From Cristatella mucedo (Eukaryota > Bryozoa > Phylactolaemata > Cristatellidae): a DNA stretch of 60,000 nt. Positions 1-10,053 of the stretch are shown piece by piece (position 1 is the first letter of the stretch; each line of letters starts with the position of its first letter). The stretch covers positions 19,063,501 through 19,123,500 of the forward strand of contig WPIO01000001.1 in the NCBI GenBank assembly GCA_009760855.2, given 5' to 3'. The translations under genes and the position numbers were made by a program. The notes beneath the pieces are model-generated. The model made no database searches and was not told the DNA's origin. It saw only the letters and a list, made by a program, of their open reading frames with translations.

Positions 1-193
1 GCACCCATCAAAGCCAGCGCCAGCCAGCCAAGGAGGCCAGGACTGCGTAGTGACCGAGGATGGTGCAGAGCTGGCAAGTGGCTTGCCTAGCCGGTGCACC
101 TCCTCACTTAGCTAGCCAACTCTGCCCGAATAAGCACGGCAGGCGACAGGCGAGGGGGGCAGCGCTAAACAGCCGGAAGCCACTGCCTCTCAC
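1..193 (-). other. GLG1 intron 3 start, no exon recognised
   Basis: The sequence follows the exon 3 donor. Minus-strand frames near the left edge show no cysteine-rich GLG1 repeat, so the next exon is presumably beyond the window. Confidence 0.5.
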
Positions 194-427
194 CTGGCTC
201 TCAGCCTTGTCACACAGCAGGCCGCAGCTCAGCTTGCCGATGTCAGCCTCGCATTCGTTCACGAAGCCGTGTATCAAGTGGTAGTCGCTGAAGACGATGG
301 ACTCGATTCGAACAAGAAACGAGTGACAGTTCTGGTCCTCCACTGTAGTGTTCGCAGCCGCTTCCATGAGACATGCAACAAACTGGCCACTTTGGCCTTC
401 TCTTCGTGTCAAGCCGCAATGGGTTTC
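194..427 (-). CDS. GLG1: GLG1 exon 3 (78 codons)
   Basis: On the minus strand the exon opens after a good acceptor (pyrimidine stretch then TTCTTGCAG) with codons for ETHCG and closes at ...KAESQ before the donor GTGAGA. It holds most of the second cysteine-rich repeat and the start of the next, including SIVFSDYHLIHGF, one of the most conserved GLG1 segments. Reading continues open into the intron on both sides, so splice signals rather than stops set the limits. Confidence 0.88.
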
Positions 428-3400
428 CTGCAAGAATGAAAAATGGCAATTAAAAATCAAAAAATGTGTGGGTCGGCCAGTTGAGAATGATGCAGTGCCG
501 TGACTTCGCGTGCCTACGCTGTGAAAACGGTTCACCGGGTGAGCAGCAGCGCAGCAAGACATGTACAAGCGCTGAGGACACAGCACGTGGCCAACCCTTG
601 CACGGGCACACCGATTCAAAATACAAATGAAACATTTTGGAAGCTGCTGCATGATATTGATGTCATACCTTTACAAAACTGCTGCAGGCGTTTTCAACAG
701 CAGCTTCGAGCCTTGGATCACGTGTCATGTTGAGCTTATGGCTGTAGATGATCTATGATTAAACACCATAAAACAGCTCAACTCAGGTCATCAACTAGAG
801 CAGTTGTCCAGGCAACAAGCTGCAAGCATCAAGTACATTAGGTGCGAGAAAATTTGCTGAACAATTGAGTTCACTCGTGCCATCAGCATCCTGCATAAGC
901 AGAGACCACAACTGGACTGCAGCATATCTTAATACCCCATGTACACGAAGTAGTACATTGTAAGATGCCTGTGCAAATATGTTGTCTACGTAATGACTGG
1001 AACTCATGGCAAGGTGCGTGCTGAAGTAATCCCTTTACCACATCACTAATTGGTAAGTTGAGCATGCTACCACTAACCAACCATTGGATCGTGCTTACTT
1101 TGCAGCAAATGTAAAGTGCCAAGAAAGAGATTGAGTTCTCCGAGGGTGCTATAACGAATGCATTATTATTATTAAATATTATCATTATTATTACAGAAGC
1201 CTTTCTTTGGTCCATATAATTTGGCTCCAATTCTTGCTGCTCGAGGCAAACTCGGCCCTACAATGTATCCTTGATTTCCAATTGCAAAAGTAAGTTAAGG
1301 TGAGCTTTGGCAATCCTTTTACAACAGTACAGAGCAAGCAGCTAGCCTTCTGCATGGTCGGTGACATCAACAATCACTCGTAGGGCAAAATCGCTCACTT
1401 CATGGGAACATTCTTGTGCTCTGCTCAAGGATAAAGAAAATGCCACTACTGCCCCATCGAGGAAATGCGCATGAGATTTCCTTCAGTTAAAGAAGAAACA
1501 CACATTGTGAAGGGCAATATGACAATGTCACTGATTACGCTCAGTCCGACTAAACAAAAACCGTTGCATTTCATTAGTGATAACCGGCTAAGAGGCACTT
1601 TCCTAACAGCCTTACCACCTTGAAGGGGTTGCTTGTTGATGGATTTGGGCAATTTCACAAGGTCGTAAAACAATTTCTAGACAGTATGCACATTCACAGG
1701 GGGACACCCTGCTCATTTGGGCGTGTGGTAATGAACACCCAGCAAAAGTGATTCGAAGACAGGGGTCACTAGCCTCTCGATCACTGGGAGATCATGCAAT
1801 TAAGTCTTTGGGCATAATCCTCTCCATGCTCTGGACTAATTTAATAAATATCTGGGTAAGAAAATTAATTTGCAAAGAGGCTAAATGCGCCGGCGGGGTC
1901 ATTAGGTTCACTCTTTCTCGCACATGGCAGCCTCGTTGAAACACGGTTATAATACTTTAGTTAGCCTGATAAAACAGAGAGATTGCTAGTAAGGTCCACT
2001 GCTATCTACAAGTGGTAAGCAGAGTTAAAGAGAGAGAGAGACAGAGAGAGACAGAGAATGACAGAGAAAGAGAGATAGGGAGAGAGACAGGGAGAGAGAT
2101 AGAGACAGACACACGACACGGAGAGAGAAAGACGTACAGAGACAAGACACGGAAAGAGAGACAGACAGAGAAAGAGAGATCGGGAGAGAGACACAGAGAC
2201 AGAGACGAGAAGAGACAGAGACAGAGAGGAGAGAGGTGGAGACCGAGATCGATGCCGATAGGGGGAAAAGAGAAAGACGGTGTGATATAGAGAAATGGTG
2301 AGACACTAAGGTAAGACATAGACTGACAGAGAGAAACGAAGACAGGAAAATTAGTTCAAAAATACGGCCGCCTGGAGACCTGCAGCTGAGGCAAAAAGTT
2401 TTTTTTTATCTTGCTAACCAAGTATCTAAAACAAGTGTTATACCATCATGCTTCTACAGCTCGTTCTGAAGTTTAGCAACCGGCCCAACCCCCACCGTGC
2501 GGCACTGCAAGAGCATTCAACAGCGGAGCAAGTTAGGCTCACACAGGTCAGCCAAAGGCAACAATATCAACGTTACGCGGCTGTGGCGTTCACCCTCGGC
2601 TGTACATCTGCGCTAGTCATGACAATTTGCTCATTGCAATTAAAAGCTGCAAAACCTGCACCGAGAGCAACACATGCTGCAAACACAGCGACAGCAGATG
2701 CATGCTTGACCTGCCCAATCATGGTCAGGCTGCTAACTGAAAAACATTACCACTCTAAAAAAATGCCACTAACTTGTGACTTAGTTTGTAAGTAAAGGGA
2801 CCCTGCCTCCACGTACACAGGACCCGGGCCAAAACGTCCAAGAAAAAAGGTTCCAAGAAACATGGACCAATAAGGTCTTTTTAGGAGGCTCTTTGCTGTG
2901 CTATGAGGTCAAACGTTGTGGAACCAATGACCCGCGTGGAATCGGATGATGCTACATAACCAAGTTAGTTTGAAAAATCAAAAGTTTTAACTATTGCAAA
3001 TGTAGTCCATCTAATCCAAAGAGCTAACATTACATTAGAGTGCAATTCACCGATTGTTGCTTAAACTGGTACCTGTATGCATAGCATGCCGTTTGCCGAA
3101 TAACGCGGCCTACAGTGATGCCACGGAAGGTTGAGAGAACCCAGAGAAGAATGGAGAGAGAGGAGAAGGTAGTAGGAGGAGCTTCATGCTGCTCAAATGG
3201 TATGGATCAAGAGAAGAAGTCGGCAGCCATCATTACCGTGTGGACTGCCGTAACCCTCCACTGCTCGTGCAACGCCGACGTGCACTCTCAACCGGGAAGA
3301 GGGAAACGCGAACTACAAAGAGGGAAACGCGAACTGCAAAAAAGGGAGGCCTTTCATAAGGGCTAGGACAGCTGCTCGAGGGCCTCACGAGGACCAGATG

Positions 3401-3935
3401 GCTGCTAAACGTAAACCGGCTCCTGCGAATCGGGTCACAACCTATGGTCTACGCGCTAGGCACTGAATCCTGGAAAACTACGAGAAATGAGCGTAAGAAC
3501 AAGTATGAATAACGGCGATGCTCCCTTCAGCGCTCCCTTCAGCGCACTTGCACCACGGTGGAGGCGTCGAAAAGCCGGGGCGCCCGCTAGGCCAGACGGC
3601 ACAATACTTACGCTTTGACATTGCTTGTTAATGTTCGCGCTTTCTCCGTGTTGCATTATGCAGTAGAGAACTTCAAAGTTGCTGGCCATCTTCCCATTGG
3701 CACCAATGTTAAGTTTGGAGCCACATATGCGTTCGATGTCAGCCTGGCATTCAGGGACCTCGGACAGCAGCGGTGCGACCTGTTCACGATCGTCGGCCCT
3801 TGCATGGGCGCCGTCTGATGCGGCATCCCGTCTGTTAATGCTCTTTCCGCTTTCGTCGCATCGACAACTCAGGATGCCGAGAAAATAGACTAAGGCCGCT
3901 AACAACGCAAGTCGGCTATGAGGACCCACGACCAT
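194..3935 (-). CDS. GLG1: GLG1-like Golgi apparatus protein 1, 5' part of gene (3 exons, partial)
   Basis: The joined exons 3935-3612, 752-669 and 427-194 (all phase 0) encode 214 residues. Residues 1 to about 25 form a hydrophobic signal peptide. A short charged, low-conservation linker follows, and from about residue 57 the cysteine-rich repeats that define GLG1 (also called CFR-1/ESL-1) begin. Family hallmarks visible are the pattern ECQADIERIC, then FEVLYCIMQ, KLNMTRDP, VACLME, and SIVFSDYHLIHGF followed by NECEADI and KLSCG. Potential N-glycosylation sites are N116 (NMT) and N162 (NTT). Known family members are type I Golgi membrane proteins with about 16 such repeats that bind FGFs and selectin ligands and affect growth-factor secretion. 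Only the first two or so repeats are here, and the rest lies past the left edge. The neighbouring E-Syt gene is divergent and 19 kb away. Identification is firm at family level; the exact start is less certain. Confidence 0.88.
669..752 (-). CDS. GLG1: GLG1 exon 2 (28 codons)
   Basis: This short exon was found by looking for the segment missing between exons 1 and 3. It begins after TTTAATCATAG with IIYSHKLNMT and ends CSSFVK before donor GTATGA. It lines up residue for residue with the vertebrate stretch between the first-repeat cysteine and the next one, restores the cysteine spacing and is phase 0 on both sides. A downstream in-frame AG (CCATAAG) could give a 6-codon-shorter variant. Confidence 0.85.
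1095..1200 (+). mobile_element. LINE 3'-tail fragment
   Basis: Contains the LINE-family tail (TTTGCAGCAAATGTAAAG, then a copy of the AGAGATTGAGTTCTC block, then ATTATTATT repeats). Only the last 100 bases or so are present, inserted in GLG1 intron 2 to intron 1 sequence, antisense to that gene. Confidence 0.75.
2027..2345 (+). repeat. Purine-rich GAGA/GACA microsatellite
   Basis: About 300 bases of imperfect AGAGAGAC-type repeat inside GLG1 intron 1. Open frames on both strands here (arginine/glutamate-rich on plus, serine/leucine-rich on minus) are artefacts of the repeat. Confidence 0.95.
2346..3611. other. GLG1 intron 1 remainder; unassigned
   Basis: A plus-strand open frame at 2448-2795 (115 codons) has no recognisable domain and no splice support. 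At 3297-3340 a 21-base unit (core GAGGGAAACGCGAACT) occurs twice in tandem. Otherwise nothing was recognised. Confidence 0.4.
3612..3935 (-). CDS. GLG1: GLG1 exon 1: signal peptide and first cysteine-rich repeat (108 codons)
   Basis: The chosen start (MVVGPHS) has A at -3 and G at +4 and is followed at once by a leucine/alanine-rich hydrophobic run ending in SCRC, as expected of a signal peptide. The frame is open for 25 more codons upstream, with another ATG ending at 4010, but that extension would bury the signal peptide, so I treat it as 5' UTR. The exon ends KQCQS at donor GTAAGT. Tandem 13-base repeats at 3523-3548 lie just inside the intron. Confidence 0.85.
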
Positions 3936-4679
3936 CTTGAACGGCTGTTCCGGCTCTTGTTCGTTTCGCTGTAACCATTCACAGGAAACCAGGGGCCTGA
4001 ATCTGTACATAAATTCGTTGCCACTTCAAAATTTTAAAAACTAAATTTTTTATCCGCTCTCTTGTTTAGCCTCTAATCTGTGGCTAACTCTTTTCATTAA
4101 TTCAGAAGTTCCCGTTGACCGCATCTCACGTCTTCTCGCGCCCTCTCGGACCTGGCGGTGCTGTCTTTAGCAGCCGACGCTGCCTCCAAATGTTTTTTGT
4201 TGTTTACGCTTCGTCTTAAGTCTATCGCCTTTCAGCTTAGCTGATCCTGCCGACCGCTATGCGCCTTTATCGCAAGGCTATCACAGCGTGCCCTAGCAAC
4301 TCTCAAGGTTGACCTTCACCGCACTTGCCCCGGCGATGCCACCGCTGTGCTTGGCGATGTTCGCTCTGTACCAAAAGTAGCATCTGTTTACAGTTAGGAC
4401 ATTCGAAGAATATGAATAGGCGTTTTATATGCGTGTGTAAAAGCGGGGTTTTTGTGCCGACGTACTTACGCTTAAGCTATGGGCCGCCTAGCCGCTGAAT
4501 TTGGCGGACCAGAGCAGCGGCTTGGCGGGTTCGACGAGTTACCGCAACCCACTCTAGTAAGGCTAACAACGACCAGATGTAAGCGTTACCGAGCACAAAT
4601 TTTGTGCTGATGTTTTAGTATACGCTCGAATTTATCTTTCCACCAAATTTCATGTCGCTGCGCGAGCGCTCACTTATGC
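3936..4679. other. GLG1 5' UTR/promoter region, no defined motif
   Basis: Sequence directly upstream of the GLG1 start, moderately CpG-containing around 4110-4330. No TATA box at a convincing spacing was found, and the transcription start cannot be placed from sequence. Weak satellite-like words (accgcaaccc) already appear near 4540. Confidence 0.3.
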
Positions 4680-7250
4680 AACTGAGCTTTGACGCCGGAC
4701 GCCTGTACCGCAATCCTCCACCGCAATCCGTTCTAGTTCCCGTCAAATCCATCGAAAATCAGCTGCGAACAGCTCCAAAAAGTTTGTAATATCAAACTGT
4801 GCTACACGTATAATGTACCCAGAGAATTTCTCGCGATTCCGCTCACGCGTTCTCATGAAGTCTACTGAAATAGATTGCAGTGGCCCAGGCTAATACCGCA
4901 ATCCAATGCATTCCACCGCGAAACGAAAGAAATCCTATTCGAAAAGCTTCTTTTTTCATTCCATGTGACAGCAAACTCTGCGACAATTGAACTTAAAAAC
5001 TTTCGCTTTCGCGATTGGCACTGCCGTTCTTGTGCAATGCGCTGAAATCGACTGCAGTAGCACGGGCCAATACCGCAATCTTCCTCAATCCACAGAATCC
5101 ACCACATACAAAATTGAAATATATTGCGCCGAGCTCCAGTTTTTATTGCATACGAAAGTGCATCGTGCTGTGTGCACAACCATTCTACATCCTCGCACTG
5201 CGGCAATGGGCGGCAATCCCCTGAAATGACCTGGAAAACTACCACAATCCACTCTATTCGACTGCAAATCATCTTCAAATCACCATCACGAAGCTCTAAT
5301 TGTCATTGTATATAGGACGAGACACATTTCAAATTGCACCCACAAATTTTCGCTCCATTATGCACATGCGTTCTCGTGCAATGAATTACAAATCGATTGC
5401 AACGAACCGGTCCCATACCACAATCAGCAGAAATCCGCTGCAATCCGCCACACAGCTACTAGAACGCGTATACTAGAAGCTCTCATTATGACTGCACGCT
5501 GCTCTACTCTTCGGTTGCTGTGTACTCGCATAACTTCACAGTAATTGCATCGGCCATTCTGCAGATAAGCACTGCAATCGACTGCAACTGCCCGGACCAG
5601 TACGTCAATCAACCGCAACCTGCCTAAAAACGACCAGAATACGTACACTTTAAGCTCTAACAGTGATTGCAAGTTGCTCTAATTTTCGGTTGATGTGTAA
5701 TCCCACAATTTCACTACGATCGCCTCGACCGTTCGGCAGCAATGCATTGCAAGCGACTGCAATGGCCCGGGCCAATACCTCAACTTACACAGCAATCTCA
5801 TACAAAATGAGCTGAAATTGGTGTCGTAAAGCTCAAATTTTGAATGAATATTACAAAGCACACTGATTAAAGTCAAACACATCATTTTAAGCAATTGCGC
5901 TCGAACAATCTCGAGCAATTCATGACAATCTACGGCAACGGCTCGGCTCGAAAAAGCAATCCACTACAATGTGTGGTAAGTAGAAGCTAAATTGGCTGCA
6001 AGAAGTGCCGATTGTCATCGCATTTCACATTTCTTTGTGCTAAAAGTGAAATCGTAGGACTTTCAAGCTATTTTGCAAGCTATTATCAACAATGCACGGC
6101 AATCGACAGCAATGGCAGGGACCAATACCGAAAACCGTGAAAAATTGACAAGAAACCGGCTACATAAAGCTCCAATTCTCATTCCACGTAAAATCTCACT
6201 GCTTGAGCACATACTTTCAACCCTTTCAACCAGCTCTGACAGTTCAATCTTGGGCAATGCATGGCAATCGACGGCAATTGCTAAGGGCAAATACGGCAAT
6301 CGATTATGGTCCATCGCAAATCACTGGAAAGTGACTGGGCCAAGATAAAAAATATCTTACCTGTCACAGCCCACTGTTTTCAAATTTCAATCAAATCTTT
6401 TCAACCAATTGCGAACGTAAAATTGCCAGCAATGAACGGCAATCGACAGAACTGTCCTGGTTTAATACACAAATTCCCGGGAAATTGAAGAGAAATTGGC
6501 AGCTCGGAAGCTTCAATTGTCATTACATATAACATTCCGCTGCGCCCAAACTAAAACCGTGGAATTTTCGAGAAGCTTTGTTTGTTAACTGTCAGTAATG
6601 CACGGCAATCAACAGCAATGGTAGATGCCGATAGCGAAATCCGTGGGAAATTGACAAGATCGGCTGCAATAAACTGCAACTCTCATTCCCCGTAACATGT
6701 GCCTATGTGCGCGCATAATTTTCACCCAGCGTGAGCGTTCGCTTGGCGGCAGCGAACGGCAATCGACGGCAATGGCCAGGGGAAATACGATAATCCATTA
6801 CGGACAGTTACAAATGAACCGACAGTTGCTGAGAGAGGCTCCAACGTTTCTTGCGTATTGCACTACACTGCATTGAAAGTGAAGCCACATCTTTCTATAC
6901 AATCGACAAAGGCACAATCGAGGGCAATGCGCGGCAATTGATGGCAATGTCCCGGTCTCAACAGCAATCTGGTTTAAATTTGCTGAAAATTGGCTGTTTG
7001 AATATGTAATTATCCTCCCACATAACGCTCACTGTGTGTGCAAATGCTATTCTTTTTCGTGTTCAACCTTGGGCAATCCTTGGCAATCGACCGCAGTTGC
7101 CCGAGACAATACAACAATCTATGATTGTCGGTTACAATTACAACCAAGGCTGTGGGAGAAGAACAAATTTTTCTTTCGTAACAGTGTTCTGTATTAAAAG
7201 TGCAACCGCATCCTATCAACCAGCGTATGAGAGTTATCGTGCCTATTTAA
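4680..7250. repeat. Degenerate satellite array, about 170-bp units
   Basis: A landmark resembling GGCAATCGACGGCAATGGC followed by GGGCCAATACCGCAATCC recurs near 4871, 5046, 5213, 5391, 5574, 5751, 5930, 6101, 6266, 6441, 6606, 6761, 6936 and 7085. The spacings are 149-183 bases, mean about 170. A second shared block resembling AAGCTCCAATTCTCATT lies between landmarks. Copies are well diverged, so the array is old. It starts about 0.75 kb upstream of the GLG1 start codon. Open frames inside it are short and follow the repeat. Confidence 0.85.
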
Positions 7251-7310
7251 AAAGAAGGAATTAGAGAGTTAGTGTGACACAGAAATTTGAAAACTTATCT
7301 CTGGAAATTG

Positions 7311-7495
7311 ACACGCAGCATCTCTCCTGTAGCAGCTACACAAAATCTGGGTGTCACATTCAATATTGACCTTTCACAGGACGACCGCATCAACTCCGAA
7401 GTCAAGCCTGCCTGATTTCAGTCAGGTAGCGTAGTGAAAATTTGGGCATGCTTAGACAGGGATACTTCATTTAAGTGAGCCTATGCGATTCGAAA
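7311..7495 (+). mobile_element. LINE fragment (reverse-transcriptase C-terminal part, decayed)
   Basis: Plus-strand translation gives QNLGVTFNIDLSQDDRI, then ACLDRDTS, matching the intact copy at 43530-44385 (DLSLDDHIS, ACLDKDTTS). In-frame stops are present, so it is a dead fragment. Confidence 0.7.
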
Positions 7496-8011
7496 GCAAT
7501 AAAGTTATAACTAGGATTCGTAAAATAATGACATTCAAGAAATCGAATTGGTATACAAATTTTAATCGATAAGAGTAATAGGCCAAGTAAAGCCACTTTT
7601 AATGACTTTTAAAAGTATTTCTTCAAAACTGTCAGCAATTTATTCTTTGGAACGAAAGGAAAAACAGTAGAAATGGTAAAAATAATGGAATTATTCAGTT
7701 ATACTTTTGGAAAGGGATCTCGTGATAGTAATAAGAAACTCAGATGTCCTAAAGTCTTAGACCGTAAGATATTTAATCAATACATTATTTCCAAATAAAC
7801 TTCTTAACGTTGGAGCGGCAATTCTCCCCACTCTTGACTGAATTTTAAACCTTTTAAAGATCACTTAAATAACCCAGCTAAATCATATATACCGAATTTC
7901 TCTTTTGGTCTGGTTCATCGTTTCTCGAGGCTTATGTGCTTCGACCCAGTCACATCCACGGTAATAATCTATAACAGATGCCGCAAATATTTACTACCAG
8001 CTCTACTATTA

Positions 8012-8013
<2 letters not shown>
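7496..8013. other. AT-rich stretch, nothing recognised
   Basis: Low-GC DNA between a LINE fragment and an AT microsatellite, without a gene or repeat I can name. Confidence 0.4.

Positions 8014-8060
<47 letters not shown>
8014..8060. repeat. (AT)n microsatellite
   Basis: About 23 uninterrupted AT units directly abutting the 5' end of a SINE. Confidence 0.95.
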
Positions 8061-8063
<3 letters not shown>

Positions 8064-8215
8064 TCTTAGGCCCAGTGGTTAAGGCTCTCACCTTTAACGA
8101 CCAAAGTCAATGTGAATGTATTGGGTCACCGAGGTCTTGAGCCCTGTGGCATATGTGACACGCCTGAGGAGATTAAGTTTTTTAGGGCGCTATACAAATG
8201 AATTATTTGTATTCG
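8061..8215 (+). mobile_element. SINE family A (tRNA-derived)
   Basis: The head resembles a tRNA gene with A-box-like CCCAGTGGTTAAGG and B-box-like GTCTTGAGCCC. The tail is CGCCTGAGGAGATTAAG then GGGCGCTATACAAATG, shared by all family A copies. No true tRNA gene is implied, because the acceptor stem does not close. Confidence 0.8.
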
Positions 8216-8588
8216 TCATCATAAATTAATAAAATATCAACTAACCTTAATGACCTTCATATAAAAGCTAATCGAAAAAAAATATCTTGCTCGTAACTTC
8301 TGCCTTATCCTCCATCTAATCTACCCTTCTACCACTAATTATTTGATTATGCTTCCTATACTGCATATTTAAAGTGCCTATAATGAGGTTAAGCTCTGTT
8401 GGAACACTAGATACATGTGTTACTGTTGTAATCATTATTATTCTTGGAGAAATGCTGTAACACACAGCTCTCCCAAGTTCTGGACGAGTTTTCTCCGGTG
8501 GCCAAGCTTAATGTGTGCCCTCGCCAAGCTTAGCTGTCGTTTACTGCAGAAGTGTAGCTAACTATAAATATAATTCATTTGTAATAAT

Positions 8589-9315
8589 ATTAATAATAAT
8601 GCACTTGATAGAGCGCCCTCAGAGAACTTAATATCTCTCTAGGCGCTTTACATTTACCGCAAAGGGAAATGTAATTGAATGGTGAGTAATATTGTAACCG
8701 AATTCCAGGGGTCAGAGGCTAGTTCCCGCCAAACCTTGCCATACTCCGACCACGCTGCCGCTCGCCATGCTGCCGAGCTAGGGTCAGCATGCAAATGTGG
8801 TTAATGGCAGCATGCGAAGTGTCAGCACGCATAAGCACGTGAAGGACGAATCACAGGGACCCACTAAATGCTGTCCTAAATAGGTGTGTTTTTAAGTTCC
8901 TTTTAAATGTGGTCAGGTCAGGGGATGTTCTGACGCAGGTCGGGAGGGAGTTCCAGGCTGTGGGAGCATACGAACTAAATGCACGGTCTCCAAAGGATTC
9001 AAGGTTTGTACGAAGTATTTGTAGACTGTTGGATTCCGAAAAGCGAGTGGTACGATGCTTGGCCTGATGGGGGAGTATGTCGGAGAGATGGGCTTGAGCC
9101 ATAGAATGAAGGGACCTAAAAGTGAGCGACAAAACCTTGAAGTCAATCCGTTGCTTGACTGGTAGCCAGTGCAGGTCGGCGAGAAGTGGAGTAACGTGGC
9201 AACTGCGACGCTCACGACAGACAAGCCTAGCTGCAGAGTTTTGCACCAGCTGCAATCGCCTGATCGCACATGCCGGTAGGCCAGCAAGCAGTGAGTTGCA
9301 GAAGTCGAGATTTGT
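8589..9315 (-). mobile_element. L2/CR1-like LINE, 3' part, inserted in a SINE
   Basis: A minus-strand open frame (9255-8851) encodes the C-terminal region that follows the polymerase domain of L2/CR1-clade reverse transcriptases: LQLVQ-type start, then HVTPLLADLHWLPVKQRI, APTAWNSLPTCVRTS and LKTHLFRTAFSGSL to a stop. After the stop come the 3' UTR and a tail ending in ATT repeats. It is 5'-truncated like nearly all copies here. About 90 foreign bases replace part of its 3' UTR (8692-8784). Confidence 0.85.
8692..8784 (+). mobile_element. Fragment of LTR-like element start embedded in LINE 3' UTR
   Basis: Begins TGTAACCGAATTCCAGG and runs to CCGAGCTAGGG, matching the first 90 or so bases of the direct repeats at 9653 and 11531. 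It begins at exactly the same base as both full copies. It replaces about 70 bases that other LINE copies have at this point. Confidence 0.75.
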
Positions 9316-9551
9316 ATAACGCCTTATGAGAAATTAATCTCTATTCAGGCGCTTCACGATATGCCGCTGGGCTCGAGTCCACAACCTCGGCCAGTCCTTG
9401 GTCGGGGCGAGCACCTAAACCACTAGCAATCATTAGCGAAAACTTGAAAGCAGTTAAAAATATGGACCGACTGACCTTTGACTGGTGCATTATTGTAGGT
9501 CGTACCAATCCATTATAGCCAAAGTCAAGCCTAGCTCCTGTAAGAATACAG

Positions 9552-9652
9552 TGGGCTCAAGGATGCAAAGTCCAAAAATAATTTTGCCGACCGTCAACAA
9601 TAATTTGAGCATTACAGTGATAGCACAATACGGGGCGACTATTTCGGACATT
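9552..9652 (+). repeat. 100-bp direct repeat X, left copy
   Basis: Starts GATGCAAAGTCC and ends CGGACAT immediately before the left LTR-like repeat. A second copy, roughly 90 percent identical by eye, lies at 11941-12034 just outside the right LTR-like repeat. Confidence 0.8.
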
Positions 9653-10053
9653 TGTAACCGAGTTTCAGGGGTCAGAGGCTAATTCCTGCCAAACCCCTCC
9701 ATTCTCCGGCCACACTGCCGCTCGCCATGCCGCCGAGCTAGGGTAAGACGCGCGGCCGTCAGGTTAAACCTCTTTATAATAACGCATGCGCCAACAACAA
9801 CAACAGGGGAACTAAACAATTCTACAGAGAGGGCCCTATACACAGCACACTACGGGGGCGAAAGACGACGCAGCAAGCGCGAACAAACGTGTTAGTTGGG
9901 GTCAGTCGGCTTCTGCAGTCCTGTCGTTGTACCGACTCCGAATGTAACCGTACGAGCGTACGCCGTCCAAAACCCGGCTGGCTGGGTAACTGCTGGCTAG
10001 TCCGAGTCGACAACTACCACAGTTGCAAGCTTCCACCGAAAGACGCCAACACA
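9653..10053 (+). mobile_element. LTR-like direct repeat, left copy (about 400 bp)
   Basis: Begins TGTAACCGAG and ends near GACGCCAACACA. It is GC- and CpG-rich and contains CTTTATAATAACGC about 110 bases in, which could be a TATA-type promoter core. It matches 11531-11928 with a few dozen differences. TG start and CA end fit an LTR, but no 4-6-base target duplication is evident at the outer ends. Confidence 0.6.

Larger units (their letters stand above)
8570..9432 (-). mobile_element. SINE family A copy split by a LINE insertion
   Basis: The SINE tail end (ATAATTCATTTGTA, 8574-8587) is followed by a 5'-truncated LINE, after which the same SINE resumes (9314-9432) with TATAACGCC, CTATTCAGGCGCTTCAC, GGGCTCGAG and CGGGGCGAGCACC. 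The base run ATTTGTA is present on both sides of the LINE, as expected of a target-site duplication. The SINE is therefore older than this LINE copy. Confidence 0.8.

Noticed and set aside
1446-1673. Minus-strand frame considered as the missing GLG1 exon 2
   Set aside because: The candidate segment before GTAAGG lacks the family pattern. The exon at 669-752 fits residue for residue and in phase.
6063-6348. Overlapping open frames on both strands in the satellite
   Set aside because: They follow the 170-bp repeat and shift between units; no protein family resemblance.
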